Positions 8,364-18,493 of a stretch of 48,032 nt of DNA are shown here, in pieces (within the stretch, counting starts at the first letter, position 1; every line of letters starts with the position of its first letter). Position numbers and translations under genes: made by a program. This DNA is from a virus, in IMG/VR virus record IMGVR_UViG_3300014325_000006, positions 1-48,032 of that record. The stretch is one strand, 5' to 3'. The notes under the pieces were generated by a model. The model saw nothing but the letters and a program-made list of their open reading frames with translations, ran no database searches and was not told where the DNA came from.

Positions 8364-9925
8364 GTCAGCCGACCTCCATCCTGGCGGACGTTCGGGGCAT
8401 GGCCCGCGACCACGACATCTCCAACATGCCGAGAGGCTTCGTCTGGGACCTGGCCGACTACATCCCCGACCGGCGAGGAGCGAAGCTGGAGTGTCGGGGG
8501 CCGTGGTCGTACTTCTCAACCCCGGCGTTCGCGGGGGTGCCCTGGGGCGGCAAGCACGCCGCCTTCCGGGCAGGCACGAAGCTCCTGATCGGAGCGGGCG
8601 GGAACCTGTACGACGTGAACCTGACCACGGGCGCGGCGGCGAGCCTGGGAGCTGTCCCCGCCTCGTTCCAGAACGGCATCCTGCTCAGGGATCGCGTCTA
8701 CTTCGCCGACTCCACCGGAGCTGCGGTGCCGAAGGTCGTCACGAACCCCTCGGGCACGCTCACGCTCGGGAGCATCCACGCCTCGGGGCCGAAGGCCACC
8801 GTCATCGGCGCGTACAAGGAGCGCCTGATCGCGGCGGGCGTCCCCTCACCGGGCGATCCGGGCATCGTCTACTTCTCTCCGTTGGAGACGACGGGCACCG
8901 CTCCGAACGTCGGGCCGCTCGCGGCCTGGGACGCCAAGTCCGTGATCGGAACCACGCGAGCCGTGACGATGCTCTACCCGATGGCCGCGCAGATTCTCGT
9001 CTTCCACGACGGCTCCATCGAGCGCATCCGTGGCTCGATCCCGCCCGCGTCCAACATCGACTCGGACATGTACGTCGATACCTTCTCCTCGCAGCTCGGC
9101 TGCTCCGACCCGGCGAGCGTAGTGCCGTGGCAGGAGAACGTCTGCTTCGCCAACCCGCTCGGCGTGTTCCTGACGGACGGCTCCACGATCCGCTCCCTTA
9201 CCGACCAGGGCGGCATCTCCGATCTCTGGCGACAGGCGTATGGACTCAAGAAGACCGGCACGCAGGTTCACGCGGCGGTCTTCCGCGACCTCCTATTCGT
9301 GACGCTGCTGACGAACTGGGGCACGTCCACGCCCGATGAGCAGCGGCCGATCACTCTCGTCTGCGACCTCAACGACCGCACCTGGATTCGCTTCCGCAAC
9401 ATCCACGCCACCGCCTACGTCGATTCCGAGATCGGCACCGAGGAGGTTTGGTGGGGCGTGGACGCGAGCGTTCCCTCGCTGGGGTCGAACCAGATCGCCA
9501 AGCTCTCGCCGACCCTCTTCGGCCCGACCGAGTACGACCCCGAGCTGGGCATCCCGACCGCCCCCGACGCCGTGGACGGGAACGGACTGCCGGTGCTGGG
9601 GCGCATCCGTACAGGCTGGATCAAGCTCGGTCCCGAAGGCGTGAAGCGGATGCGGCACGTCTACGTCTCGCACCTGACGCAGGCGAACCCGTCGAACAAG
9701 GCGGGCGTGTACCAGATCGGCTACCGCCTCTCCCCCTTCCCGCATCTCGACTCGATGTCGCTCGGGACGCTCCCGGCTGCCCCGCGCTACAAGCGCAACC
9801 GCCTGCGGATCGACCGGCGCTCGTATGGCATCCAGGTGGACGTGACCCAGGTTCTCCCGGTGTACGTCTCCCGGCTGTACGACATCGCCATCGACATGTG
9901 GGCACAGGATCGCGGAAAGCTGTAG
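8360..9925 (+). CDS. Tail nozzle or stabilisation protein candidate (beta-propeller)
   Basis: 521 residues starting at GTG. An N-terminal RGGx-type opening (GFVWDLADYIPDRRGAKLEC) and repeated blade-like strands (LLIGAGGNLYDVN, ILVFHDGSIERIRG, GVFLTDGSTIRSLT, ITLVCDLNDRTWIRF) resemble the propeller tail proteins of podoviruses (P22 gp10 or T7 gp12-like nozzles). It lies straight after the adaptor, as expected. The assignment rests on layout and strand repeats. Confidence 0.65.
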   Translation: MSQPTSILADVRGMARDHDISNMPRGFVWDLADYIPDRRGAKLECRGPWSYFSTPAFAGVPWGGKHAAFRAGTKLLIGAGGNLYDVNLTTGAAASLGAVPASFQNGILLRDRVYFADSTGAAVPKVVTNPSGTLTLGSIHASGPKATVIGAYKERLIAAGVPSPGDPGIVYFSPLETTGTAPNVGPLAAWDAKSVIGTTRAVTMLYPMAAQILVFHDGSIERIRGSIPPASNIDSDMYVDTFSSQLGCSDPASVVPWQENVCFANPLGVFLTDGSTIRSLTDQGGISDLWRQAYGLKKTGTQVHAAVFRDLLFVTLLTNWGTSTPDEQRPITLVCDLNDRTWIRFRNIHATAYVDSEIGTEEVWWGVDASVPSLGSNQIAKLSPTLFGPTEYDPELGIPTAPDAVDGNGLPVLGRIRTGWIKLGPEGVKRMRHVYVSHLTQANPSNKAGVYQIGYRLSPFPHLDSMSLGTLPAAPRYKRNRLRIDRRSYGIQVDVTQVLPVYVSRLYDIAIDMWAQDRGKL

Positions 9926-10765
9926 ATGTCGAGCGGCCAGCAGGCCGGTGGCGAGGGCGGGGCACCCGTTGGCGGGATCGGTCGCCTCACCGAGCAGGAG
10001 CAGAAGCTCGTTGCGAAGCTCCTCTCCGACCCGACCTACTTCCCGGTCGAGTTCCGCACCTGGCTCAAGCAGTTCTTTGAGGGGTCGGACATCCGCATCA
10101 CGCAGGGCCAGATCGTCGGCGGCGGCGGTTCCAATGTGGCGACCGGGCTTCCAGCCGGGATCATCCTCCCGGTCGCCGCAGCGGCAGCCATCCCCGCCGA
10201 CTGTCTCGTCTGCGACGGGTCGGCCAAGATCAGGACGGACTACCTCAACCTCTTCAACGCCATCGGCGTTGGCTGGGGAGCGGGCGACGGGACGACCACG
10301 TTCAACATTCCCGACCTGCGTGACCGGGCGCTGTACGGGCAGGGCGGCAGGATTAGCCTCGCGCAGACGGATGGTGTGGCCTTCGGCTCACGCGGCGGCC
10401 CCGACCATCACCACGACTTCGGGCAGACCTCCAACTCACAGGGGTCACACTCGCACTCCGTCTCTGGCTCGACGGATACGAGGGGCAACCACTCGCACTC
10501 GGGCGCATCCGGGGAAGGAAGCACGCTCGCGTACTCCGGGCCGACGACCGCCGCTCTTGGCTCGGGCGGAACGTCGCGCTACCTCGTCAACAACTGGGGC
10601 GCGTTGAACACCACGGGCGACCACTCGCACAGCATCTCTGGCAGTACGGACTCGCAGGGGTCGCACAGCCACTTCGTTTCTGGCCCCACGTCAGGCGGGT
10701 TTCTCTCCGACCGGGCCTCCTTCGCGGGCGTGATCTACGTCATCACTATCGGCGCGTCCGCCTAG
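9926..10765 (+). CDS. Tail collar domain fibre with histidine-rich metal-binding repeats
   Basis: 279 residues, ATG directly after the nozzle stop. Residues 72-145 form a phage tail collar domain (PADCLVCDG, GDGTTTFNIPDLRDRALYGQ). Residues 150-255 contain about five HxH clusters (DHHHDFG, SHSHSVSGST, NHSHSG, DHSHSISGST, SHSHFVSG). In T4 gp12-like and other short fibres such clusters coordinate metal ions along a trimeric needle. A final hydrophobic strand (FAGVIYVITIGAS) is typical. Likely a short tail fibre or needle. Confidence 0.85.
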   Translation: MSSGQQAGGEGGAPVGGIGRLTEQEQKLVAKLLSDPTYFPVEFRTWLKQFFEGSDIRITQGQIVGGGGSNVATGLPAGIILPVAAAAAIPADCLVCDGSAKIRTDYLNLFNAIGVGWGAGDGTTTFNIPDLRDRALYGQGGRISLAQTDGVAFGSRGGPDHHHDFGQTSNSQGSHSHSVSGSTDTRGNHSHSGASGEGSTLAYSGPTTAALGSGGTSRYLVNNWGALNTTGDHSHSISGSTDSQGSHSHFVSGPTSGGFLSDRASFAGVIYVITIGASA

Positions 10766-10782
10766 CGGCCTAAACTCCCAGC

Positions 10783-11727
10783 GTGGCTGTCCCCCTCACG
10801 CGGCGTCCGCAGGCACCCAGCTACCAGCTCGGGAAGAAGCCGATCATGGGGGCGGTAATCAAGAAGCCGAACACAGTCATGCCCCGCTCCGTCCAGCCCT
10901 ACGGAGGGCCGCCGCCAGGGCAGGACTACGGCCAGAACGCGCTGTATCCGGGGGGCTACAACCTGCCCAAGAACCCGGTGAACATGGGCACGTTCTTCAC
11001 GGGCGGTCCCAGTCAGGCTCAGCAGGCGCTCCGCAACCCGTACCGCGACATGATCGGCGGCGACTGGGACGTGCAGGGCGCGGAGTCGGCGATGAACGCC
11101 GGGATGGGTGCAGCGCGGGGCAACTTCACGGCCCAGATCAGGCAGGCGCTCATCGACCTCGGCGTCTCCGACACGTCCAAGCTCGGGAGCCTGGGGCAGT
11201 ACATCGACCAGGACACGATCTCCAAGGCGGCGCAGAACAAGTATTCGCAGATGGCGCAGACCTCTCAGGCCGAGACGGCGAAGCGGGCGCAGTCCGAGGC
11301 GCGGCTCGCCGCACAGGGGATGCTCTCCTCGGGGCAGCTCACGACCGAGACGGAGCGCACCCTCGCCGAGGGCGAGTCCGCCCGCTACGGGTATCTGCGT
11401 GACTTCCTCGGAGCGGGCCAGCAAGGGCTGGCGAATCTCGCCGACATGAACAACCAGTACGCCTCCCAACTCGCGCAGGCGCGGTTCGCCGCTGCCGCCC
11501 GAGCTGCCGACCTCTACAACCAGTCGCTCATGTGGGACTACGAGAACCAGCAGGGCCAGTACGCGCAGCCACAGTGGGGTCCCGACGTGATCCAAGGTCA
11601 GAGTCCCTTCGGCGGCGGGCCGAAGCAGCCCCTCTATCAGGCGATGGGGCCGTATGGCCCCTACGGGCCAGCGAAGTACACGCAGGCGCAACTCAACGCG
11701 ATGGCGAAGAACTACCCCTGGAAGTAG
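10783..11727 (+). CDS. Ala/Gln-rich internal virion protein candidate 1
   Basis: 314 residues from GTG 10783. The first 80 residues are Pro/Gly-rich. Residues 95-250 are Ala/Gln-rich helix (AQIRQALIDLGVSDTSKLGS, SARYGYLRDFLGAGQQGLAN). The end is again Gly/Pro/Gln-rich. Size, composition and place between tail genes and the giant protein resemble podovirus internal or ejected proteins. There is no Shine-Dalgarno. A TAAACT box exactly six bases upstream of GTG suggests a leaderless transcript. Confidence 0.6.
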   Translation: MAVPLTRRPQAPSYQLGKKPIMGAVIKKPNTVMPRSVQPYGGPPPGQDYGQNALYPGGYNLPKNPVNMGTFFTGGPSQAQQALRNPYRDMIGGDWDVQGAESAMNAGMGAARGNFTAQIRQALIDLGVSDTSKLGSLGQYIDQDTISKAAQNKYSQMAQTSQAETAKRAQSEARLAAQGMLSSGQLTTETERTLAEGESARYGYLRDFLGAGQQGLANLADMNNQYASQLAQARFAAAARAADLYNQSLMWDYENQQGQYAQPQWGPDVIQGQSPFGGGPKQPLYQAMGPYGPYGPAKYTQAQLNAMAKNYPWK

Positions 11728-11730
11728 GCG

Positions 11731-13074
11731 ATGGCTCGCACATACGCACCCGCGATGTCGCGGCAGGCGTTCAAGATTGCCCGCCCGAAGGGCAGCTACG
11801 ACGCCTACATCAGCTACCTCACGCGCAATCGCCCCGGCTGGAAGCCGCCGCAGGCCGCACGGACGCAGCACGTCGGCCCGCCGATGCGCGGGCCGCTGCC
11901 GTCGTACGAGTCGATGCTTCGCGGCCTCACCTTTGAGTCGCCCGCTCAGCTAGAGGCGCGGGCGAACCGGATGGCGGCGCAGCAGGCGAAGTATTCGCAG
12001 CAGATGATCGGCCAGGACTACAAGACAGCCGCAGACGAAGCGATGCGCCGGATGCGGGCGTTCCAGGTCGCCGGAAACCAGGCCGCCGCCATGAACGCTT
12101 CGCTCATCGGCCAGGTCGGATCGCAGTACCAGGCCGGGGCCGATCAGCTCAACGCGATGGCTGCGGGTGGCGCGGGGATGATCGCCGGGGCGACCCAGGC
12201 CGACGTGTCCGCCGCCAACCAGGCGCTCGGGAACGTGGGTGCCCCCGCGCTCAGCATCGGGGGGCCAGTCGGCGCTCCCGGCATCGCCGGGGATACGCAG
12301 GCTGGAGTCGAGAGCTATCGCGGGGGCACCCTCCCGGCAGGCGCGATGCAGACCGAAGGCGGGTACGCGCAGGCGGGCATGGCTGGGCAGATCAGCTCGC
12401 AGAACCTCCGCGCCACGCAGGAGGCGCAGGCCGCGTACATGCAGGCGATGGGCGATGCGAACCGCGCACGCGCATCGGCGGTCAAGGAGTTGGCGATGGG
12501 CCGCCCCTCGGAGGCCGCCAAGTTCCTGCTCCAGCTCCAGGACTCCCAGCGCCAGCAGTACGCGCTCGCCATGTCGATGCTGGAGGGCAGGCGTGGGACG
12601 ACCCAGGAGAAGTTCGGCCGCAACGTCACCCGGCGCGAGCAGGGCCGCGCCGACAAGGAGCTGACCATGAAGCAGCGCGAGCTGAACGCGAGCCTCGCGC
12701 AGGCGCGGAACACGGCGGCGATGCAGGGCCGGGAGATTGACGAGGCCCGCTCGATTGCGCTCGGTCACTGGGTGGACAAGATGGGCCGCCCGGTGCTGAA
12801 CGCGAAGGGCAAGCCAATCAGCGTCCCGAAGACGGTCACGACCTCGGGCACGAAGGCGACCCCCACGCCGCAGGCGATGGCCGCCTCGGCGTCGGACTGG
12901 CTCAACGACCATACGAGCCGGACTGGGCAGGTCTTGGGGACGAAGCGTCAGCTCATCTCCTACCTGACCGCGATCTACAAGAACGCGAAGCTGGCGAAGC
13001 AGATCGCGGAATCGGTGTTCCCGTCTGGAGCGAAGGCTTCGGGAGGCGGCGGCGGACTCGGCGCACAGCCGTAG
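11731..13074 (+). CDS. Ala/Gln-rich internal virion protein candidate 2
   Basis: 447 residues, three bases after the previous gene. Long Ala/Gln/Met-rich helices (residues 70-170 and 205-330) are joined by Gly-rich linkers, and the C-terminal 90 residues are a compact basic helical domain (GTKRQLISYLTAIYKNAKLA). It is similar in style to the 10783 product, so both may line the ejection channel with the giant protein downstream. No enzyme motif was seen. Confidence 0.6.
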   Translation: MARTYAPAMSRQAFKIARPKGSYDAYISYLTRNRPGWKPPQAARTQHVGPPMRGPLPSYESMLRGLTFESPAQLEARANRMAAQQAKYSQQMIGQDYKTAADEAMRRMRAFQVAGNQAAAMNASLIGQVGSQYQAGADQLNAMAAGGAGMIAGATQADVSAANQALGNVGAPALSIGGPVGAPGIAGDTQAGVESYRGGTLPAGAMQTEGGYAQAGMAGQISSQNLRATQEAQAAYMQAMGDANRARASAVKELAMGRPSEAAKFLLQLQDSQRQQYALAMSMLEGRRGTTQEKFGRNVTRREQGRADKELTMKQRELNASLAQARNTAAMQGREIDEARSIALGHWVDKMGRPVLNAKGKPISVPKTVTTSGTKATPTPQAMAASASDWLNDHTSRTGQVLGTKRQLISYLTAIYKNAKLAKQIAESVFPSGAKASGGGGGLGAQP

Positions 13075-13081
13075 GTAGGCC

Positions 13082-16000
13082 ATGCCATTCGGCATCGACC
13101 TGCCTGACATCAAAGAGCTTCCGGGCATCGACTCGTTCACCACGTCGGACGAGGAGAAGCGCAAGCGCCGCAAGCGCAAGCGCCCGACCGTCCCGAAGAC
13201 GGCGAAGAAGAAGAAGGACGACGGCGGCGACTTCTGGAGCGCGACCAAGCACTTCCTGACGCCGGGGGCGGCGTTTGAGGATGTCACCAGCCCCATCCTC
13301 AAGAAGGTTCACGCCCCGAAGATCATCCGCTCGATCCCGAAGAACGTCGCCCAGATCGGCGAGGGGTTCATCCCGGCGACGCTGGCGATAGGCAAAGCGG
13401 GCTGGCACGACCGCAACCTCTCGCTCCTGGACACGCTGGATCGCAAGCATCTCCAGGACTACATGCGCCTCGCCCAGTGGACGCTCGCCGACGAGAAGGG
13501 CGACAAGAAGAAGCGGCCGAAGACGGACTCAGAGTTGGCGGGCCTCGTCGCCGAGATGATCCGGGGCTGGGGACGTGGGATCGAGCGAGCGATCCCCGAC
13601 CCGACCAACTCGCAGGACGTGAGAGAGGCGGCGCGGACGTGGCGCGACGACCCCGTGTTCGCCGCGATGGACGTGCTGCCCTTCGGCGCAGCCGTCACCC
13701 GCCCCATCTCCATCGGCTCGCGGGTCGGCAAGCTCGGCGTGCGCGGCGCGATCAAGGAGTCGTACTACCCCGGCGCTGCTGCGCGGGCGGGGCTGGAGGG
13801 CGGCATCGCTCCCCGCACGCACGCCGTCCAGATCGGCGACGTGACACGCGAGGTTCACGGCCGCCCGTGGTCGCGCAACCCGCTCATGCGCGAGATGCAG
13901 CGCGGCTACGACAACCTCTTTGAGCTGTCGCCGAAGCTCCAGACGAAGAGGGTCGCTCGCGTCGAGGAGCGCCTCGCCAACGAGGAGAAGCGTCGGATCA
14001 CCCTCGCCTCGCAGGAGCTTTCGCACCCCGTCGCACACCTTGTGTACGGACGCCTGGGTAGGGCGCTCGGAGCCTTCGGCTTCAAGTCGGGGATGACTCC
14101 ACTGGAGCGCCAGAAGGCGACGGCGCTCGCCTACGCCTTCCAGATGCCCCGGCACATGGACCCGCACGAAGCCCTCGGTGCGGTGCAGGACGACCTTCGC
14201 AGCGTCCTTGAGTCGGGGAAGATGGAGCTTCCGAGGGGCAAGCGGGTGAAGACCGCCGACCTGACGCGAGAGCAGAAGCAGGCGCTCACCACCCAGATCG
14301 CCGACCTGGAGGCAGTCCGGCGCGACCTGCGATCCGGCGACCTCTCCGAGGACGAGTTCCGCACGGCGCTGGAGGCGATGAAGCACACGGCCGACCAGAC
14401 GCAGGAGATGGGCCTCGACATCATGCGGCGGCGCTACAACCTGACCGACGAGGAGGAGGCGGCGCTGCGCGAGGCGTGGGCGAACAGGGCCGACATGCTG
14501 CCCCGCCGTCTCGCCGGTCGCGGGCACCTGGGCCTCGACCTCGCCGACTCTCCCGAGCGGGCAGCCCGTATCGCCGAGTGGATGGACAGGCATGGGCCAG
14601 AGGGAGCGCAGGCGTTGACCGCGCTCTACGACGGCGTGGCGCGTGGCGTGCGCGGCAACGACCCGGCGAGCTTCTACGCCGAGCGCGTGGGCAAGGCCAC
14701 GGGCGAGACGCCCGAGGAGTACGCGCAGCGGGTCGGAGAGGCGGGCCTGTATCAGCGGGTCACGCCCGAACACGGGATGCAGTCCCTCATCGAGGGAGCT
14801 GCCGAAGCCCCGGCCCAGACGAGCGCCTTCTTCTCACCGCTCCAGAAGTGGGTGGACGAGAAGATGCCCCGCAAGATGCAGGCGGGACAGCTCCAGGCTG
14901 TCCTGCGCCGGGAGATTCCGAACGAGGAGTTCTACAACCTCGGCCTCGACAACTTCTTCAACCAGTACGGCCGCAACGAGGTCTTGCTCCAGGCCGAGTT
15001 CCAGAACTTCCTGGCGAACCCGCTGAACGCCTACAACCTGCGCGAGGTTCACTTCGTGAACACGCATGAGGCAGACGCGGTGGGCCTCGCCGCCCGCTAC
15101 GACATCGAGCATCAGGGCAACTACGTCTCCCGCGACCCGGCGATGGGCGAGTACCACGAAGTCGTGATGGAGCTGCCGAACCCGTACCTCGCCCGCGACA
15201 AGACCTACCGGGGGACGGGCCGCCTCCACTGGGACCGCGACAACGTGGCCGTCCACGCCCGCTTCCACGTCTTCGATGAAGACGGGAAGACGAAGCTCCT
15301 GATCGAGGAGATTCAGTCGGACTGGGCCAACGACTTCCGCAAGGAAGCGGCGCGGGGACTCAAGTACCGCGACCTCACCGAAGAGGAGGCGCAGCACTTC
15401 GATGACCTGCGGGGGGCGATAGAGGAAGCCGAAGCCGTGGTGCTGCCGTACCAGCGGGCCGTGAACGAGGCCGCTGAACGCGCCCGCAACGCCGCGCCCG
15501 AGGAGCGGGCGGCTGCCGACGACGAGTTCTACCGGCTGAGCGACGAGCGCGACCGTGCGCGGGAAGACCTACATCGGCTCCAGGACGAGTACGACGCCCT
15601 GAACGACGACTTCCGGCTCGGGAACGTCCCGCCCCCGCCGCTCGGTCGAGGCTCCTCGGCGCGGTCGAGCTACATCAACACGATGTCGCGCTGGCTGCAC
15701 CGCTACGCCGCCGAGAACGGAGTGGACGAGATCATCGTCGTCTCACGCGAAGCGCAGCTCGCCCGCAACGGCAAGTCGATAGGCAGCGAGGAGTGGTCGT
15801 CCCTCGGGGGCGGCAGCGCCGAGGCCGTGACGGAGTACCTCGCTCGCAAGGGGCACGCTGGACGGGCGTACATCTCCTACGACACGGACATCCCGGAGGC
15901 GCTCGCACGGGAGATGGGCGTCGATGGTCGCCGGGTGGAGGACGCCTACGACGGCCACTACCGGGTGCCCCACGACTTCAACGAGCAGGCCGCAGGGCGG

Positions 16001-18493
16001 ATGCCGGGGACGGTCTTCACCATGACCGACGAGGCGCGGGCTGCGGCGATGAAGCCGAAGTCCATGTATCAGCGCCAGCCCGACTGGGACGCGCTCCCGA
16101 AGGGAGCGACCGAGTTCATCGAGGGCGGGCACACCCGCGTCCACGCCTTCAAGGACGCCGACATCTCGACCTGGATTCACGAACTCGGACACATCGCGCT
16201 GCACGACCTCCCCGACGACGCCCGCGCTGTCCTGGAGGGCCACTACGCAGGAGGCAGGGCCGTCTCCGAGTGGAGGGAGATGGAGCATGAGAGCTTCGCT
16301 CGGGACTTTGAGGACTACGTTCGCAAGGGCACCGCTCCCACGAACCAGCTCGCCTCCATCTTCGGGAAGCTCTCGGCCTGGGTGAGGGAGGTCTGGAAGG
16401 CCGAGAAGCGCAAGGGCACGCAGCTCGACCCGCAGGTCGAGGAGGTCTTCTCGCGCATGTTCGGCCACCCCGACCCGGAGCTGACGAAGACCTGGGGCTA
16501 CTTCCCGCACCGCGACTTCACCGAGCTGGCGCAGCAGGAGTACCGGGGCGGCGTCCGCCCACCGGCAGCGGGGCAGACCATCGGCATCCCCCAGCTCGCG
16601 GGTCAGACGCTCCAGCGCAAGCCGAACGAGATGCTCCTGTATCAGGCCGGTCGCCTCTCGCCCGACCCGAAGCAGCTCGTTGACGTGTTCATGCGGCGGC
16701 TCCGCTTCCAGGAGACGCTGAACGCCCGCGACGAGCTGTGGTCGATGGGTCGCCCGCTGAGCGAGCAGCCCCCGAAGGGAGCGTGGCTCATCCGCAATCC
16801 CGACGAGGCGGCGCAGCGCATACGCCCGGAAGTGCAGGCGGCGGTGCGCGGACGGCCGACCACGGCTCCGTCCCGCACGGAAGACCTGGAGGCGCTGGAG
16901 GGTCAGCTCACCGGGGACGCCGAGCAGGTCAGGCAGGAGATGATCGCCAAGCCGGGGGAGCATCCCGAGTGGGCGTCCGACGAGGAGAACGTGCGCTGGG
17001 TCCCGGAGGAGTACGTCACCACCCGCTTCGGCGAGGTCTTTGAGCAGCGCCCACGCGGCGGGATGTGGTCGGCGCTCGGGCTGATGAACTCGCTCCAGCG
17101 AACGACGGGCATCTACGGTCGCCCGATCTCCTACGTCGGCGGCAACGTCCCCTTCAACGTGATGGCGCTCATGGCCTCGATGCCGGTGTCCACGCTGCGG
17201 AACGCCGGAAAGACGTTCCGGCTCATGCGCGGTAGCGACGAGCAGCGGGCGCTGTACCGGGCCATCGCCTCGGAGACGGGCGAGACGAGGGCGTCGGGTG
17301 GGCTGCCGGACTTCTACGTCCAGGCGCAGAACCGTTTGCAGGGAGCAGAGCAGAAGGCGACGCAGGCGCAGAGGGCTGCCGCCGACGTTCTCTCCAAGGC
17401 CGCCGACTCACCCTGGCGCGTCACCGCCTTCCTGAACAACGCCCGCAAGCGGGGCTTCCGCACCGACGATCAGCTCCGCGACCTGATCCGCGAGGGCGGG
17501 CCTGAGCTGTCGGACATCCGGCAGTTGACCCGCGAGCAGCTCCTCGACTTCGACACCCTGAACCCGACGCAGCGTCGGCTTGCCTCGCAGTTCCTCTACC
17601 TGTGGCCGTTCATGTACGCCTCGGTCAAGTGGCCCATGATGTTCGCCCGCGAGTATCCGGGGCGGGCGGCGCTCGCAGCGGAGTTCATGCAGGACAAGGG
17701 GCAGAACGAGCCAGCGTCGATTGCGAACCTGTGGAAGTCGCAGGGCATCGACCTCTCCACCTTCAACCCGGTCGGGCCTGCCGCCGACATCGCCGAGCAG
17801 CTCCAGCTCACGCTGCAAGACCCCGGCCAGATGGACTTGACCGTCCTCCAGGACAGACTGTCGCCGACCCTGGCCTCCCTGGTGGAGAGCATGAGCGGCG
17901 GCAAGAAGAACGCCGTCGTGAACTACCTGCGTCAGTCGATCCCCGGCGCGGCCGAGCTGATCTCTGCCGACCCGCAGTTCCGGGGCGGCAAGCAGTACGC
18001 TGACCAGTCGCGGGCCGCGTACCTCCTCCAGCGCCACACGCGCTTCTTCCCTCGCGGGCTGAACCCGGAGGTCATCAAGGAGCGCATCGACAAGTTCCGC
18101 TCCGACCACACGACCGCCGACACGCATGAGCTGGAGCGCAACGCCGACTGGCAGAAGATCGAGCGGTACTACAAGACGGTCGGCGGGGATGGCGATGCCA
18201 TCCGCCGCTCGTACAAGGCGTGGTGGGACTACCAGGAGGCCGTCGCCGAGAAGAAGGACGCGACCGGCCAGCGCAAGCTGACCACCCTCCAGAGCATCGA
18301 AGTCCTGACCGGCGTGGCCGAGGAGAACTACCCCGAGCTGGAGGGCCAGCTCTGGGATGTCGAGCGGATGCGCGACTCCGACTACCAGCGCAAGAACGCG
18401 AAGGCGATGGAGGAGTACGCGCAGACGCTCAAGGACTACATCAACGACGCCCGCTCCCGCCTCTTCAGCGACTACAGCTATGCGACCCCGTAA
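13082..18493 (+). CDS. Giant polyvalent internal virion protein with HELGH motif
   Basis: 1803 residues, the largest gene. It begins with a Lys/Arg-rich, nuclear-signal-like stretch (residues 20-45), then a long helical region. Residues 690-760 hold the EIQSDW motif (E743-W748), preceded by a beta region ending in LLIE. This block is a hallmark of large polyvalent proteins injected by phages and plasmids. An HELGH zinc-protease motif lies at 1033-1037 (WIHELGHIALHDL). The C-terminal third is helical. It is probably ejected with DNA to act in the host cell. It overlaps the lysin start by 14 bases. Confidence 0.8.
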   Translation: MPFGIDLPDIKELPGIDSFTTSDEEKRKRRKRKRPTVPKTAKKKKDDGGDFWSATKHFLTPGAAFEDVTSPILKKVHAPKIIRSIPKNVAQIGEGFIPATLAIGKAGWHDRNLSLLDTLDRKHLQDYMRLAQWTLADEKGDKKKRPKTDSELAGLVAEMIRGWGRGIERAIPDPTNSQDVREAARTWRDDPVFAAMDVLPFGAAVTRPISIGSRVGKLGVRGAIKESYYPGAAARAGLEGGIAPRTHAVQIGDVTREVHGRPWSRNPLMREMQRGYDNLFELSPKLQTKRVARVEERLANEEKRRITLASQELSHPVAHLVYGRLGRALGAFGFKSGMTPLERQKATALAYAFQMPRHMDPHEALGAVQDDLRSVLESGKMELPRGKRVKTADLTREQKQALTTQIADLEAVRRDLRSGDLSEDEFRTALEAMKHTADQTQEMGLDIMRRRYNLTDEEEAALREAWANRADMLPRRLAGRGHLGLDLADSPERAARIAEWMDRHGPEGAQALTALYDGVARGVRGNDPASFYAERVGKATGETPEEYAQRVGEAGLYQRVTPEHGMQSLIEGAAEAPAQTSAFFSPLQKWVDEKMPRKMQAGQLQAVLRREIPNEEFYNLGLDNFFNQYGRNEVLLQAEFQNFLANPLNAYNLREVHFVNTHEADAVGLAARYDIEHQGNYVSRDPAMGEYHEVVMELPNPYLARDKTYRGTGRLHWDRDNVAVHARFHVFDEDGKTKLLIEEIQSDWANDFRKEAARGLKYRDLTEEEAQHFDDLRGAIEEAEAVVLPYQRAVNEAAERARNAAPEERAAADDEFYRLSDERDRAREDLHRLQDEYDALNDDFRLGNVPPPPLGRGSSARSSYINTMSRWLHRYAAENGVDEIIVVSREAQLARNGKSIGSEEWSSLGGGSAEAVTEYLARKGHAGRAYISYDTDIPEALAREMGVDGRRVEDAYDGHYRVPHDFNEQAAGRMPGTVFTMTDEARAAAMKPKSMYQRQPDWDALPKGATEFIEGGHTRVHAFKDADISTWIHELGHIALHDLPDDARAVLEGHYAGGRAVSEWREMEHESFARDFEDYVRKGTAPTNQLASIFGKLSAWVREVWKAEKRKGTQLDPQVEEVFSRMFGHPDPELTKTWGYFPHRDFTELAQQEYRGGVRPPAAGQTIGIPQLAGQTLQRKPNEMLLYQAGRLSPDPKQLVDVFMRRLRFQETLNARDELWSMGRPLSEQPPKGAWLIRNPDEAAQRIRPEVQAAVRGRPTTAPSRTEDLEALEGQLTGDAEQVRQEMIAKPGEHPEWASDEENVRWVPEEYVTTRFGEVFEQRPRGGMWSALGLMNSLQRTTGIYGRPISYVGGNVPFNVMALMASMPVSTLRNAGKTFRLMRGSDEQRALYRAIASETGETRASGGLPDFYVQAQNRLQGAEQKATQAQRAAADVLSKAADSPWRVTAFLNNARKRGFRTDDQLRDLIREGGPELSDIRQLTREQLLDFDTLNPTQRRLASQFLYLWPFMYASVKWPMMFAREYPGRAALAAEFMQDKGQNEPASIANLWKSQGIDLSTFNPVGPAADIAEQLQLTLQDPGQMDLTVLQDRLSPTLASLVESMSGGKKNAVVNYLRQSIPGAAELISADPQFRGGKQYADQSRAAYLLQRHTRFFPRGLNPEVIKERIDKFRSDHTTADTHELERNADWQKIERYYKTVGGDGDAIRRSYKAWWDYQEAVAEKKDATGQRKLTTLQSIEVLTGVAEENYPELEGQLWDVERMRDSDYQRKNAKAMEEYAQTLKDYINDARSRLFSDYSYATP

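Noticed and set aside
11950-13302. Leftward 450-codon open frame
   Set aside because: Antisense to the internal protein and giant protein genes. Arg/Ala/Leu shadow composition, no recognisable motif.
15743-16963. Leftward 406-codon open frame
   Set aside because: Lies wholly inside the 1803-residue gene on the other strand and shows no family resemblance.
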